Positions 13,601 through 24,617 of a stretch of 64,000 bases of DNA are shown here, piece after piece. Every line of letters starts with the position of its first letter. Position 1 is the first letter of the stretch. The stretch comes from Cristatella mucedo (Eukaryota > Bryozoa > Phylactolaemata > Cristatellidae): positions 494,001 to 558,000 of the forward strand of contig WPIO01000111.1 in the NCBI GenBank assembly GCA_009760855.2, read 5' to 3'. The notes under the pieces were generated by a model. It was not told where the DNA came from. It saw only the letters and a list, made by a program, of their open reading frames with translations, and made no database searches. A program made the translations under genes and the position numbers.

Positions 13601-14359
13601 TTTTCCTACCCAAGACATTTTCTTTCTTCTTGATGGTATTGTGCATACGGTCTCTCTTCTTTTTGGGCTTGCCAGTCATTCGTTTTGGTTTCTAGATGAT
13701 CTTCGATTGCTCAGTTTCTTGTGGCTATCACAGTCTAGTGGATTCAGGATATTCCCTCAAGAGTCGAAGCAGTTTGGTAAAACCCAAGAAAAGGCAGCCT
13801 CGGCGGCATATTCTAGCCAGGCCTGCGAGTGCCTTGAATGTCGTCGGACTCTTCCCTTCGGGCTGTGTGGCAGCTGCTCTATGCCGGTTGACAGTCACTT
13901 GCTATCGCATGGGCTGGTTAAAGTTCTGCATTCGACCTATCTGGCAGCTATTGCTACTCAAACAAAGGAGCTGATCAAATAGCATAGCAGCACTCACGCA
14001 CCACGACAGCTTCTTTAGATGTCCTTAGAAAGTGGGCCCAATACCAAGCAGGTGTGACTCTTTGTTCTTTGCAATGGTGGTTTAAGAACAGCCGGACACT
14101 GGGGGTGCCAGAGCATGGCCAGCAGGTTGGTTCTGCTTACTGGTTAGGCTAATAGCACATAGGCATGTCTAGGCCTGTCTGCCTGGCAACCAAGAATGTG
14201 CACTTGCTGCAGGCCCTTTTTCTAGGCCACTGTTGATGGGTCACTTGGTCAGGCTTAAACCCATAAACTCACATGCACACATGTGTGCATACTCTTACAC
14301 ACAAACAAACACATAAGCACACAAACACACGCACACGCACACACTCACATACACACACG

Positions 14360-14401
<42 letters not shown>

Positions 14402-17304
14402 ACGCACACAGGCACGCACGCAAGCACACTCACACATGTGCACACACACACTAACAGACATGTGCACACACATGCATACACTCATTCACACACACACATG
14501 TGCACAAACACACATGTGCACACACACACGTGCACACAAAGCACACAACGCACACTGGCACATACATATGCAATTAGACTTGGCATAGGCATGCATACTC
14601 ACAAGATTTACTGCTGCTTCTGCATGCTTGTGCAGATGCTTGCTTTGGGCGTAAGCAAGTCGTGAATGCAGCCCTGGTCTGGCCCAGGGTTAAGTGGCCC
14701 ACCTTTGATGACCGATGTTGTAGGCTCGAGCCTTCTGCCATATGTAAGGTGGATAGCGAGAGATTAAGTCCTCTTAAGTTACTATACATGTGAGATATGT
14801 TTCAAACAGACTGCCAGCTGCTTCCGGACGCAAACCCACCACTTGTGTGGCTAGGTGTGCTCATACTTGCCAACTGGGCCAAGACCCGTGAGCACATCGG
14901 CGTCAGACGCCACAGATGCATGCCACGACGATGCTCGATCCGTTGCTTTCAGCTACCTTCTGGCCAAAGAAGCTCAGAGATGCTGCAACGGGCACCTGTT
15001 CTGTGCCGCCTGCATCTATGCCTGGTGCTTGACCAGCGAAGACAACGTCGACCGCTGTCCGGTGTGCCGCCAGCACGGCAGTTACTGCACCGATGCTGGT
15101 GCAACTGCAGCACTCGCTCAGGAGGGAGTCGTCTGCCCGTCGGCCGGCTGCGAATGGCGCGGCAAGCTGTCCGACCTGCGCGCGCACGAGCACGGCCTGG
15201 CCTTCGCTGGCGTGGACGCTCGAAGCGCCGGTCTGCCTTTCGTCCGGTAGGGTCGCTGCTACTGCTGCGCTGCAGGGGTGTGTGCTGGGGGGCGGGGCTG
15301 CATGCTGCAAGCCTGCTGCCAGCCGTGCAAGGCACGGGCCGAAGTATGAGCCATCGCGAGGGAGTTGCCATCGCGAGGGAGTTGCCATCGCGACGGAATA
15401 GCCAGCCTGTGCTGGCCATGCTGACTTGGTTGGAGCATTGGCCAGCAGGTTCGAATTTTGCGCATGATATCGGTAGGGCTATCTAGATTTACGAAATCGA
15501 TGCAAGTGTGCAGGTTTAGCATTTCATTTTTATGTAGGTGAATGCAAAAGACCACTCTCTAAACACTGCAGTGCACAGCAGCTGCTGAAGATCAGGCAAA
15601 TAAGGAGCGTCTGCTGGTCTTGTGCAGCAGCTTGTGCTCTGGCCAAAATTCTTGTGGCGCTTCTGACATCCCTGCATGCATTTCAACTGATCTGACGACC
15701 ACACAGCTACCTCAACGTATCTTCTAGAAGCCTGCCGGCCTTGCCGGTGTTTCGTTTGTGGCATCCAAGTGGTCCGTTCTTTCCGAGCTGGTGTGGTGAT
15801 ACGGTGATGCGGCTGTGAACTGTATGACCACTCACCGCTAGATGTCGGGAAAGCCTTCGTATGAGAATAATTAAAACCGCATGCGACCGTTCTAACCGGC
15901 CGCTGGCTGTCGTGTGCTAACTCGCTCGGTCGTCGCTCTCTTTGCAGAAGCCCGGCAGGCCAGGCCGTCTTCCCAGACTTTGGCGACGGTGCGGTCGGCG
16001 GCTTTCGAGCCAGCCTCGACATGGAGCGCATTCGTCGCCGGCAGCGACTGGCGCGCATGCAGGGTCACGTGCTCGACGGCCAGGCGCGGCTGTCCTTCCT
16101 CATGTCGCTGTTCGAGGAGGACCTCGAGCGCCGGCGCAGCAACCTGGCCGCCATAGCCAGCATGCAGCGACGCTTCCACGGGCAGCAGTTCGATCAGCTC
16201 ATGCAGCTCGAGAGCGAGCTGGGGGAGATAACTGCCAGCCTGCTGCGGCTCATCGAGAGCTCGTCGAGCGAGGCGCTGCGCTTCAACCGTGCTCTGCAGC
16301 CAGATGCTTCACATCCGGGCGCTGCGGCCGGAGGTGTGGCCGCCTGTGGGCTGACAGCAGCAGCGCCTGCTGCTGCTGCGTCTGCAGCAGCAGCAGTAGG
16401 CAGCTCTGCAGAGTCGACCAGCGGTCTTTCGGTGCCTTGGTTGGCCCCAGCAGGCTCGGCTGCCCCTGCCGCCCTCACCAGCTCCAGCTCGTCCAGGGAG
16501 CGGCTGCTGCAGCGAGAGTCGCTGGCCAACGTGCTGAGCAGGGTGCTGTACGGCGCCGACGCCAGCCGCGGCGGCGATCGGCATCGGCCGGCATCGGGCG
16601 GCGGTCGAGACAGGTCGAGCCTCGATCGGCCTTGGCCAGCAGCGGGCAGCACTGCGCCCTCACCTCCCCCGCTGCCGCAGCAGACCGTCCGAGTGCGACA
16701 GCCGGCGCCGGCCGACTGCCTGGACGGCGACCGTGCTCGCGCCACAGTGAGCGGCGGAAGCGGAAGCCCTGGCATCGATGCTGCCTTGCGCGGCAGCGGC
16801 AGCTCGAGTGACTCTGCTCGTGCGAACAAAGCCGCCGAGCTGCCGGCAGCTCTAGCCACGCCTCCGAGTCGTAGAGGAGTGGCCGAGGGTGGAGCCAGCG
16901 TCTCGGCCACTCGCTCTGCCCTGCAGCAGCAGCAGCATCGGCAGCCTGACCGTCCCGTGGCCACTGCCGTCGGCTCGGCCTACAATCCACACGTAATAAC
17001 TTACCCTCCGCACCGTCCCTTGGGTGGCATGAGCCAGGCGGCAGGGGTCGCCTCGCCTCGTTCCCAGGCAGCGCTGCCAGCACGAACCGGCTCGGCAGCA
17101 GCAGCAGCGCCGACGGCTGCAGGCGGCCGTGCGCCTGCGGTAGCAGCGCCGACGGCTGAGGCTGCGCTGCGCTTTGCCTTGGCAGCTGCAGCTGCGCCGC
17201 CGTCGTCGGCGGCTTCGCTGCCGCAGAGCGCGAGACATGCGATAGCGCAGGGTGCTAAAGCTGCCACCAAGCCGAACAGTGTGGCGCGTAGCTCCAACAG
17301 CTGA
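4698..17304 (+). CDS. RING-finger protein with TRAF-type zinc-binding segment, three exons
   Basis: Predicted E3 ubiquitin ligase of 597 residues. Exons are 4698-4840 (donor GTCAGT), 14953-15246 (acceptor TTTCAG, donor GTAGGG) and 15948-17304 (acceptor TTTGCAG). The phases fit at both junctions: TG+C and CG+A. The first junction creates the second RING cysteine. The C3HC4 RING uses C45, C48, C59, H62, C65, C68, C83 and C86 (CRIC, CNGHLFCAAC, CPVC). A TRAF-like segment follows at 109-126 (CPSAGCEWRG, then H126), but its expected last Cys is not visible. Residues 171-265 are charged and heptad-like, probably a coiled coil. The rest is Ala/Ser/Pro/Gln-rich with CAG/GCN runs. ATG 4698 lies in CG-rich sequence and opens the only frame that completes the RING. 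No substrate can be inferred. An extra small exon in either intron cannot be excluded. Confidence 0.85.
5250..5915. other. Intron 1 sequence with degenerate internal repeats
   Basis: From 5650 to 5890 phrases such as gcacagcagggct and ttcctgagtg recur irregularly, a diverged minisatellite. No coding evidence. Confidence 0.4.
5916..6722 (-). mobile_element. L2-like LINE, 5'-truncated, young subfamily, in intron 1
   Basis: Antisense copy from the ATT tail and hairpin (5916-5995) through the 3' UTR to the C-terminal coding region (HITPLLADLHWLPVKQRIDF). One continuous frame, 6639-6154, still covers 161 codons and ends in SGSL. Truncated upstream at about 6722. Confidence 0.9.
6723..8329. other. 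Intron 1 sequence without recognised element
   Basis: A tRNA-like stretch near 7447-7520 (see rejected items) and no convincing frame or repeat otherwise. Confidence 0.4.
8330..11240 (+). mobile_element. Old, near full-length ORF2 part of an L2-like LINE, with a 555-bp insert
   Basis: Starts with the linker between endonuclease and reverse transcriptase (LVECYNRTLADMLDEF). It runs through AAFDTMGHQVLLE and HFYADDTQFYLCF (catalytic YADD at about 9600) to the C-terminal part and the 3' hairpin near 11165-11210. Many stops and frameshifts. Between about 10132 and 10686 foreign sequence interrupts the homology; I could not classify it. Lies in intron 1 of the RING gene, same strand. Confidence 0.75.
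11640..13050 (-). mobile_element. Old L2-like LINE relic with endonuclease and RT parts, antisense
   Basis: Read on the - strand: endonuclease pieces near 12880-12690 (SDFVSIISTRNSPLPILDDC, later APTHLEHHSLDQIF; the normal GDFN is DDCN). Then RT pieces near 12400-12010 (SKFRLDF, PAAFDTM), then VLKHNLGFHFYTCNTQIY near 11850, where YADD has become YTCN. The only copy here showing the endonuclease domain. Confidence 0.65.
13051..14255. other. Intron 1 sequence, largely unclassified
   Basis: Near 13166-13245 lies a tRNA-like head (gttagcataatggtgagg, then gggttctagacctgc) that may be an old SINE. Two overlapping open frames at 13641-13982 have no recognisable domain. Confidence 0.3.
14256..14555. 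repeat. CA/CACG-rich microsatellite in intron 1
   Basis: About 300 bases of interrupted (ca)n with (cg)n and atgtgca variants. Confidence 0.9.
14674..14794 (+). mobile_element. Degenerate tRNA-derived SINE, 160 bp before exon 2
   Basis: Same order as the better SINE copies: ctggtctggcccagggttaag (A box, damaged), ggctcgagcc (B box), catatgtaaggtg, then agagattaagtcctctt of the L2-like tail. Confidence 0.55.
15349..15402 (+). repeat. Three-copy 17-bp minisatellite in intron 2 of the RING gene
   Basis: The unit gccatcgcgagggagtt is repeated in direct orientation about three times, the last copy with a base change. It lies about 100 bases inside the second intron. Confidence 0.7.
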
Positions 17305-18311
17305 AGGGTACGGCTGCCTGAGCTGCGGCAGCCAGGCTGCCGTCCCTGATTGCTGTTGTAGCAGGTGTCTCTGCTCTGTCCTCCTTGTTTGACTGTCACC
17401 GGTGGCTTCTGAGAGCGTGCCTTGACCAGTGCAGCTGTGATTTTTTTTAAGTTTAAGGCTAGTAAATATTCGAGACGATCCGTTGTTACATTTGGTCTTT
17501 CTTTGCGTGGCTGCATTAGCCTAGTAGCTTCATTACGACCAAATCGTGGACCAACGTTTGGTCGATCCTAGCCAGCAAGCATTAGCAATCGTTAATAGCA
17601 ATAGCCTCAAGAGCTAGAGGTGACGCTCAAAAAGCACTAAACAGCCTCTCAGGAGCCACGATTCAGTGAGCAAAAACTTATTCTTTGGCCCCCTAAGTCC
17701 TACTTGCTGTCGTCAAGGAATGCGATCCATTTAAGTGTAGCCTTGCTTATTAAAATATCGGTGCAGGCATTATTTAATGACGTCCTTGCCATTCAGTTTC
17801 ATCCCTGTCTGCTTATGTGCTGCCCTACTAGCAGATCCATGCTAGCACATTTTAATGCCTGCTGGAGCAGGCACACTCGAACCAACGTTTCTCGTGCCTA
17901 TATCCACCTCCTGCACTGGAAGTCTGCCCACTGAGAACTAGGCAAAGGGCTACTTCGTCGGAAGCACCAGCCCAAATCGAAATGAAGCTGGCAAAGGCTA
18001 CTTGCTCTCGAAACAATTGGGGGTCCGAATCCACCTGAGTGCAGTCGAAGTCAGAGGATAAGTACGAGTCTTATCGTTTAGACCCCAACAGCCCTGCCAG
18101 CTACCCAGATTTTGTAGCATCTAGAAAACTCAAGTAAATGAGTAAAATTTAGCCTGAAAAGGCTTCAGAGAAGTTGCTGTTTATCATGCACTACTTAAAA
18201 AAAGACCTAATTTGCTTGTGAAACTCAAGTTTGCTAATGTAGAAACCGTATGCCAAGAGCTGTATACAGGTGCTACTTTGATTGTCATGACATGTCATGA
18301 CATGTTGCCAA
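17305..18311. other. 3' UTR and downstream of the RING gene
   Basis: Apart from the possible poly(A) signal and a short palindromic catgacatgtcatgacatg near 18289, nothing specific is seen. Confidence 0.4.
17749..17754 (+). promoter_or_regulatory. Possible polyadenylation signal of the RING gene
   Basis: ATTAAA lies about 445 bases after the stop codon at 17304. It is the first recognisable poly(A) hexamer variant noticed downstream, so the 3' UTR would be about 460 bases. Confidence 0.35.
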
Positions 18312-18460
18312 GCTGGTTTGGTCTAGTGGTTAAGGTGCTCGCCCCGACCAAGGTCTGACTGAGGTCGTGGGCTCGAGCCCCGAGGCATATGTGAAGCGCT
18401 TGAATAGAGATTAGGTTCTCTTGTGGCGCTATATAAATGAGTTATGTTTATATTTATTGT
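18312..18460 (+). mobile_element. tRNA-derived SINE, well-preserved copy
   Basis: Head: tggtctagtggttaaggtg (A box) and gggctcgagccccga (B box). Tail: gaagcgcttgaatagag, ttctcttgtggcgctatat and a TTTA-type end. The tail pairs as a hairpin and resembles the last 50 bases of the L2 copies. Confidence 0.8.
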
Positions 18461-18746
18461 CATTCTGGGTACTGCCAAGGTCAAGATCGTGAATCTGGCC
18501 AGTCAGTTACTTGTGCTAATAGTGTAGACGCCACAGCTATTCGTTACCTTGAAGGCCGAAACTGTTCTGCAGTAAAGAACTATCGGGCCTAGATTGAGAC
18601 ATGCTCAAGTCGGACTGATAATGCAGTAAGAAAGTTTGCCAGAACAGCTGGTTCGAACCTCAGACCTTGATCACAGCGCCAGAAAAGCATAAGAGGTCAG
18701 CATGCAGAAATGCTAGCATTTGGTGAGTTCAGTGTTTATTCGAACA

Positions 18747-19600
18747 CCGAAATAGTAATAATAATAATGCACTTGATATAGCGCGCTCAGAGAACTCAAT
18801 CTCTTTCTAGGCGCTTCACATTTGCTGCAAAGGGAAGCGCGATTGAATGGTGAGTAATGTAATGCTTGATAAACAACATGAACAACGTGGTTAGGGGTGA
18901 CATGGGCAGGGTAAGCATGCAAATGTGGTTAGTGGCAGCATGCACAGTGTCAGCACACATAAGCACATGAAGGACGAATCACAGGGACCCACTGAATGCT
19001 GTCCTAAATACTTGTGTTTTTAAGTTCTTTTTAAATGTCAAGTTAGGGGAAAGATCTGACGCAAGTCGGGAGGGAGTGCCAGGCTTTGGAAGTATACGAA
19101 CTAAATGCATGGTCTCTAAAGGATTTGAAGTTTGTACGAGGTATAAGCACATTAAGGATGAATCACAGGGACCCACTAAATGCTGTCCTAAATGCACGTG
19201 TTTTAAATTCTTTTTAAATGGGCTCAAGTCGGGGGATGTTCTGACGCAAGTCGGAAAGGAGTTCCATGCTTTTTTTACGGTCTCCAAAGGATTTGAGTCG
19301 GATTCCGAAAAGCAGGTGGTACGATGCTTGGCCTGGTGTGGGAGTAGATCTGAGGGATAGGCTGGAGCAGAAGAACGAAGTGAACTAAAAGTGAGCGACA
19401 AAACTTTGAAGTCGATCCGTTGCTTGACTGGTAGCCAGGGCAGGTCGGTAAGTAGAGGTGTGATGGAGCAAGTGTTATGCTCACGACAGACAAGCCTAGC
19501 TGAGGAGTTTAGCACGGTCTGTAATCGCCTGATTGCACATGCCTGTAGGCTAGCAAGCAGTGATTAACAGAAGTCAAGACGGGATGGTCAAGATAATTGG
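18747..19600 (-). mobile_element. L2-like LINE with an internal tandem duplication
   Basis: Antisense 3' end with hairpin at 18770-18820. The last ~200 bases of coding sequence and the start of the 3' UTR occur twice: 18960-19142 and again 19143-19320. The frame 19515-18979 therefore reads LETVKKAWNSFPTCVRTSPD and then a second LETMHLVRILPKPGTPSRLA block. Confidence 0.75.
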
Positions 19601-20630
19601 TTAGAACAGCATTGTCCTCGGACAGCTTGTCCTGCTGCCGATTATCATGGTCAATATTCTAAATCAACTGGTTGTAGCCACCTAGGTATTGCACATTAAA
19701 GCGATTGAATCGACCCTGTAATCAATGAACGACTATGCGAAATTTAGCTAGCACATCTGATGATTGCAGACTTACACCTAATGTCTGGCTGCTAGGTGTA
19801 ACGGTCCAGACTTTGGAGAAAAAGATTGCTCTGCAGTTAGCCTGAATAGCCAGAAAAATTAAAGATGTTGGTGGCTTATATAAAAACTGCATCTGTAAGA
19901 CCTCTAACAGACAGCCACTAGATTGCTCAAATATATCTTTCTCTTGACGGCTTAGTTATTGCGAAGGAAAATAAGAGTCGGGTGCAGCCTTGTGCATGAT
20001 TCCTGTCGGTGATCACTGGAGGTGCACTTCCCAGGCCTAATGGCTGTGCCAGGGGCAGAATTGAGTTAAAGGGGCCGACAACCCGAGCAGCTCCCAACTT
20101 CTTATGTTTGTCTTGATTCACCGGAGACGCAGCGTATTGTGTTGGTGCTCAAGCTATTTTAACTCGACCTGTTCATCCACGAGTGCCATATTACGATGCC
20201 AAGATGCAAACATGCCAGCAGCTGAGAGGCAAGCTGCATCACGAGAAGGTGGCACTGGGTTGCTTAAAATAGCACAGGACGAAGCCTGAGATGAAGGTCA
20301 CCCGTCGATTAGAGCCATGCTTATGCAGGCTGAGCCTCATGAAAAACCAAACATAACAAAAGGCTTTCGGCCTGCAGGAATGTATATACGTTCAGTAGGG
20401 GCTGCTAACAGTGTACTGCTTTCATGCTAATTGGTCTGATCATCTTGCAGGCATTGATCGGATCCTGCTGCAGTTTAGGCATCGGCACTTAAACTGCTAG
20501 GCAACAAGTGATCACTTGCTCAGGTGTAGAAAGTAGTTGTGAGACGAATCGTCTCTGCAGGCAGCGAGCGACCCACGAAACAAAATCTGGCGATCAATCA
20601 ACCAAGTGGACATAATCCAAAAGATGCTAT
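19601..20630. other. No supported feature
   Basis: Short open frames only, no recognised repeat or domain. Confidence 0.4.
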
Positions 20631-20704
20631 TTATTGCTGTAGTTCGTATGTACGTATGTATGTATTGTATGCCGGCTCCTGACTTGTGACCTTAAGCTCA
20701 AGGG

Positions 20705-21210
20705 AGCGTGTAGTTCGTATGTATGTATTGTATGCAGGCTCCTCTGATAAGCCACTGGTGAGCTGTTAGAAGCACCACCGAGAGGGGCTGGTGCACAGCT
20801 GTGATCTGCCTGTGATGTGGTATGGACACAGGCCCGTAAATAGCTGGTGGCCAGATGGTGGATTCACCATCAGGGTCGGCCAGTGCACTGCTGTGGTCCG
20901 CCTTTGATGTGGCATGGACCAGCTGGTGGCCAGACGGTGGATGCACCATCAGGGTCGGCCGGTGCACAGCTGTGGTCGATGAGTCATCGGAGTCGACCGG
21001 GGGACGAGGAGTCGTGTGAGAGTAGGTGCCGAGGGGAGCCGTGTGCTCTTCGGCTCCGTGCGTTAGTAATAAACTGTCGGTGTTGGGCATCGGCTGTCTC
21101 TCTGCTGTGCGAACAAAGAACAATTGCCATTTCCGAAACTCAATGACTCCGACAGCAAGTTCATACCCGACAATGCTGAGGTTACTGCTGTGCTACACGA
21201 CTAGGTGAAC
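20705..21210 (+). mobile_element. LTR-like or unclassified dispersed repeat, long copy
   Basis: Aligns with 49995-50370 over its length. Contains a 2-3 fold internal repeat (ccagatggtggattcacc, then atcagggtcggcc) and, near the end, aataaactgtcggtg, a possible poly(A) signal followed by a conserved block. A partial second start lies at 20636-20700. No coding part. The class is uncertain. Confidence 0.45.
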
Positions 21211-21437
21211 AAGTTTCAGTGTTTGTATGACTTCTATTATATCTTTAGCATTTCGTCGATTAATAGTGAATAGTTAATAGAGATGCATTGGCTGTTCAGA
21301 TAAAGTCGTCCAGACATGCCAAACATTAGTAGCCAGAACTTAAACCCTATTGTTGACCGAAGATTGCACAGCTTCTAGAGCGTTTTTTAACACGTATTTG
21401 GTGGCTTGCAAAAAAAAATTCTGTTAGCTTCTTAGTC

Positions 21438-21530
21438 CCTTTGCAGCAAATGTAAAGCGCCTAGAAAGAGATTAAGTTCTCAGAAGGCGCTTTATCAAGT
21501 GCATTAATAATAATATCATTATTATTATTA
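21438..21530 (+). mobile_element. L2 3' tail only (about 90 bases)
   Basis: Just the terminal hairpin region (aaatgtaaagcgcctagaaa ... aggcgctttatcaagtgc) plus the ATA/ATT tail. An extreme 5' truncation. Confidence 0.8.
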
Positions 21531-22000
21531 GTCCTGATCTTTTCTAGGCTTTTTCAAGCTTGGGCTTAGTAGACCTAGCTTGTTTGATGTCTGCGGTAAA
21601 CCACAAGCCGTCTGGGCGAGATAGCACGGCAAGCTTAGTCAGAGGTGCAAACTCGTCCTGTACGTGAGCTAGTGTCTCGTGGCATGATCAACCAACGATG
21701 ACAGGTTAGAAGTGTAACTAAGCAGCAGAAACGAGCAGATATTCTCACACAGACTGCATTATAGGGTCCTGAGGTTTCGATACTTACAGATGATTTAATA
21801 TGACGATGAGGGCACAAATTGTAATTGTAGACTGAATGAAATCGGCAAGTAGTCATATAAGCAAAATTTTGTAATATTTGGTGACGATAGCGTGCAGTTG
21901 TAGGAGACAATCTACCATACAATTTGAGTGGTAAACTAGGAACACTGCTTTCAAAGTTGCAGAATCAGAGTCGTCCTTGCACGATCCCTCTCTTCTAAAT
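21531..22000. other. No supported feature
   Basis: A 95-codon open frame on the - strand lacks any recognisable domain. Confidence 0.4.
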
Positions 22001-24000
22001 GATGTCTCTATCTCAGTTTGAAATGGCACCATGTCCTAAGCCGTTGGAGAGAATAGCTTTAGAAAGCTCGCACAATTGCAAGAAATCGCACGAGTAAACT
22101 CGGAAACCGACTCTCTTTTACGTGAAATCATACACAAAGTTGTGCAAAGCTTTATCGGAAATTGTCAGCTGCACCCGTCTAAAAATATAGCCAGACTTGC
22201 TGGCCCGTACCACTGAAGGCCACGTGATGAAAACGCCTGTCCACAGTTGCATGCAATTTTGAAGATAAATCCGAAATACAGCTTCCCATTATCTGGAATC
22301 AAAATCGCAGTCGCACGAGAATTATTATGAAAATGGCCCATGTATTCCATGATGATTACATATGATTGATGGCTGGCCCGATTCATTGGAGGTCGTTGTG
22401 TGAGAGCGCCAGTGCCGAATAAAGGGAATTTTGTTGGCAAATCCGAATAACGGTTAATAATATATACTATAAGTTGAAATCAAAAGTGCAGTTTCACGAC
22501 GCTCATTGTAATAATGGCACGTGCATCAAAGCTCTAACATGCAGACAGGCTGGCTGGCCCGGACCATCGGAGGCAGTAGCACAGTACAAAGTATCGCCGC
22601 CGGCCTGGACAACTGAGGCAATTGCGCGAGAAAGTGCATTTACAACTGTACAAAAATTGTGTGGTAAACCCGGAGCGCCGTTTTCTATAGCGCGAAACAG
22701 AAGCTGCAGTTGCGAAAAGCCTAATGCAGCAATGGCATCTGTATCGCAGCTTGATCGTCTAGAGAGGCCGGCTGGCCCGCGCCATTGGAGGCAATAGCTG
22801 AGAACACTCGATTGAACTCACATGGAAATCTATTGGTTTAAATTGGAACACTTTTGTCTTAAATTTGAGATTAAATCGCAATTTCGCGAAGCTTTTTGCT
22901 GAAGTGGCAGTTTTATTGCAGTTTGAGTATAATGGCATCCTCTTGAGCCGGGCCATCGGAGACCATAACAAACGAACGCACAAGCACTATCTTGTGGAAT
23001 TGAATGAATAAAAATGGCATACTGCTCTCTATAATTCCAAATGTAAACTGATGTTTCACGAGGCATTCGCAGAAGTGGCAGCTGTATCGCTATATAAATG
23101 AGCAAAAAGGCTTGCTTGCTCAGACCATGTAAGGCCATAGTGAGAACGCAGAAGCTCAATTCTATGAATTTGATGGGTAAGCACGCAGTACTATTCTGTA
23201 TAACTCTCAAATGAAACTAAAGTTCTCTTACGTTAATTGTTAAAAGAACTGCTGCTTCGCAATGTATTGCAGTGCATTGCAGTGTATCGTCAGTTTTCCT
23301 GTTACCTTGTTCACACGAGCAACAGCTATACACAAAGCTACATTTATATACAACTGCCGTTTCATAAAACTTACTACTCAAGAAAGTACTGCAGTTTCAA
23401 TACCATCTCATGCAGAGTGTTGTTCCGGCTTAAACTGCTGACTATCATGCGATTGCGAATTCACGTTCTCAGAATTTTCTTTGATAGCCCAGTGATCAGA
23501 AATAAAAAGATACTCGCTTATTTAACAACCAATTTTTGTATTACGGCAGAAGAACCTTAATGCTATTACTACCACTCGCAGCTGTAATAGATATCTACGA
23601 TCTTGGGACCTGCCGCAGCAGCTCCAACTGCACTGGCCACTGCCGGTTCCCTAGTTAGCTCCACTCAGCGGCAGTTTTGATTCCACGTCATTGAAAACAG
23701 CACTGTGGAATCACTCAAAAATTACTTGCCATTTGTAAGGTATGTTCTCAAACAATGACCTTTGGTGGCCCCGGTCCAGCGTTCCTCACTTATAGTTTCC
23801 AATTGAGGTGCAGCTGCTGCATCTGCAATAGGTGGCGCACAACTGCAACAATGACTCCATGTTATTTAGAGAATATTGTTCTGGCCGGTTAGCCACTAAA
23901 TTTCTGCCAATTAATTGTTCGAGTTCTCACACCATGACCTGAAATGGCCTGACGGAGCGGATTGCCCTTAGCATTTCGTCTGCGACGCAGCTGTAATTTC
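22000..24000. repeat. Diverged ~180-bp tandem array that reverses orientation
   Basis: A core like ggctggcccggaccatcgga followed by ggc(a)atag..gagaac recurs near 22030, 22190, 22372, 22551, 22768, 22944 and 23113. Spacings are about 160-217 bases. Between cores, gcagtttcacga..gc and gcagctgtatcgc elements also repeat. Near 23738 and 23925 the core appears in reverse complement (gttctcaaacaatgacc, gttctcacaccatgacc), 187 bases apart. So the array flips at about 23560. Confidence 0.6.
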
Positions 24001-24439
24001 CACTGTAAGATTTGCTTAAGTGCTGCGATCATGCATTTGACTATCAGAGTTATTTATTTATTATTTTATAATCGCAGTGTTGATTTTGAATTACGAGAAA
24101 AATAATTCATAGTTCTTCTCCAGCGAGTTTCATGCGATTATGCACTTGCATTTGTACCGAACGAATAACTACAGCTAGCCCAGCCCGGCCCAGCAGCCCA
24201 CCCAATGTTTGTGAAATGCAATATAAATGCCGTTTCATAAGTAAGCGCCAAGCAACTCTGGATGCGATTCCAAGTAATACAAAAACATGCACCGGGTTTA
24301 ATCAGAAAACTCAATGTCATCACGCCTATGCATACTCTTGCAACGACATAAGTCTGCAGACCCAGACTGCTGGTACTTTGGGTCATTAATCTTTAGTCGT
24401 ATACCTTGTACACAAGGAAGCCGACAAGCCCCGCCTCAT

Positions 24440-24617
24440 TGCTTTAAGAAAAAGATAGAAGATAGAAAAGGCAGAGTAATGTGAGCAGTTCAAATTACGA
24501 TATATATTCAAATGAGGTCGGATGTAACTTCACAAAGACTATGTGACTGTTAGGTAGGAAGTTTTCCTATAGCCCACTTAAAGTCTGAGCAGCTTCCCCT
24601 TGCAAATTTGGTAACGA
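24440..24617 (-). mobile_element. LINE family B, downstream part, split by L2
   Basis: Matches the 3' UTR of family B in reverse. Its upstream continuation is 26465-26600 on the other side of the L2 insertion. Confidence 0.5.

Noticed and set aside
13641-13982. 113-codon open frame, + strand
   Set aside because: No domain and a second frame of similar length overlaps it. No support as an exon of the RING gene.
14269-14665. His/Thr and Cys/Val repeat proteins
   Set aside because: Translations of a CA microsatellite. The same applies to CA, GA and CATA tracts at 33003-33200, 34808-35400, 37045-37230, 40212-40632 and 51750-52108.
15942-17083. Long overlapping frames on both strands over exon 3
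   Set aside because: Shadows of the GC-rich, repeat-coding third exon. Only the frame joined by the splice phases makes a sensible protein.
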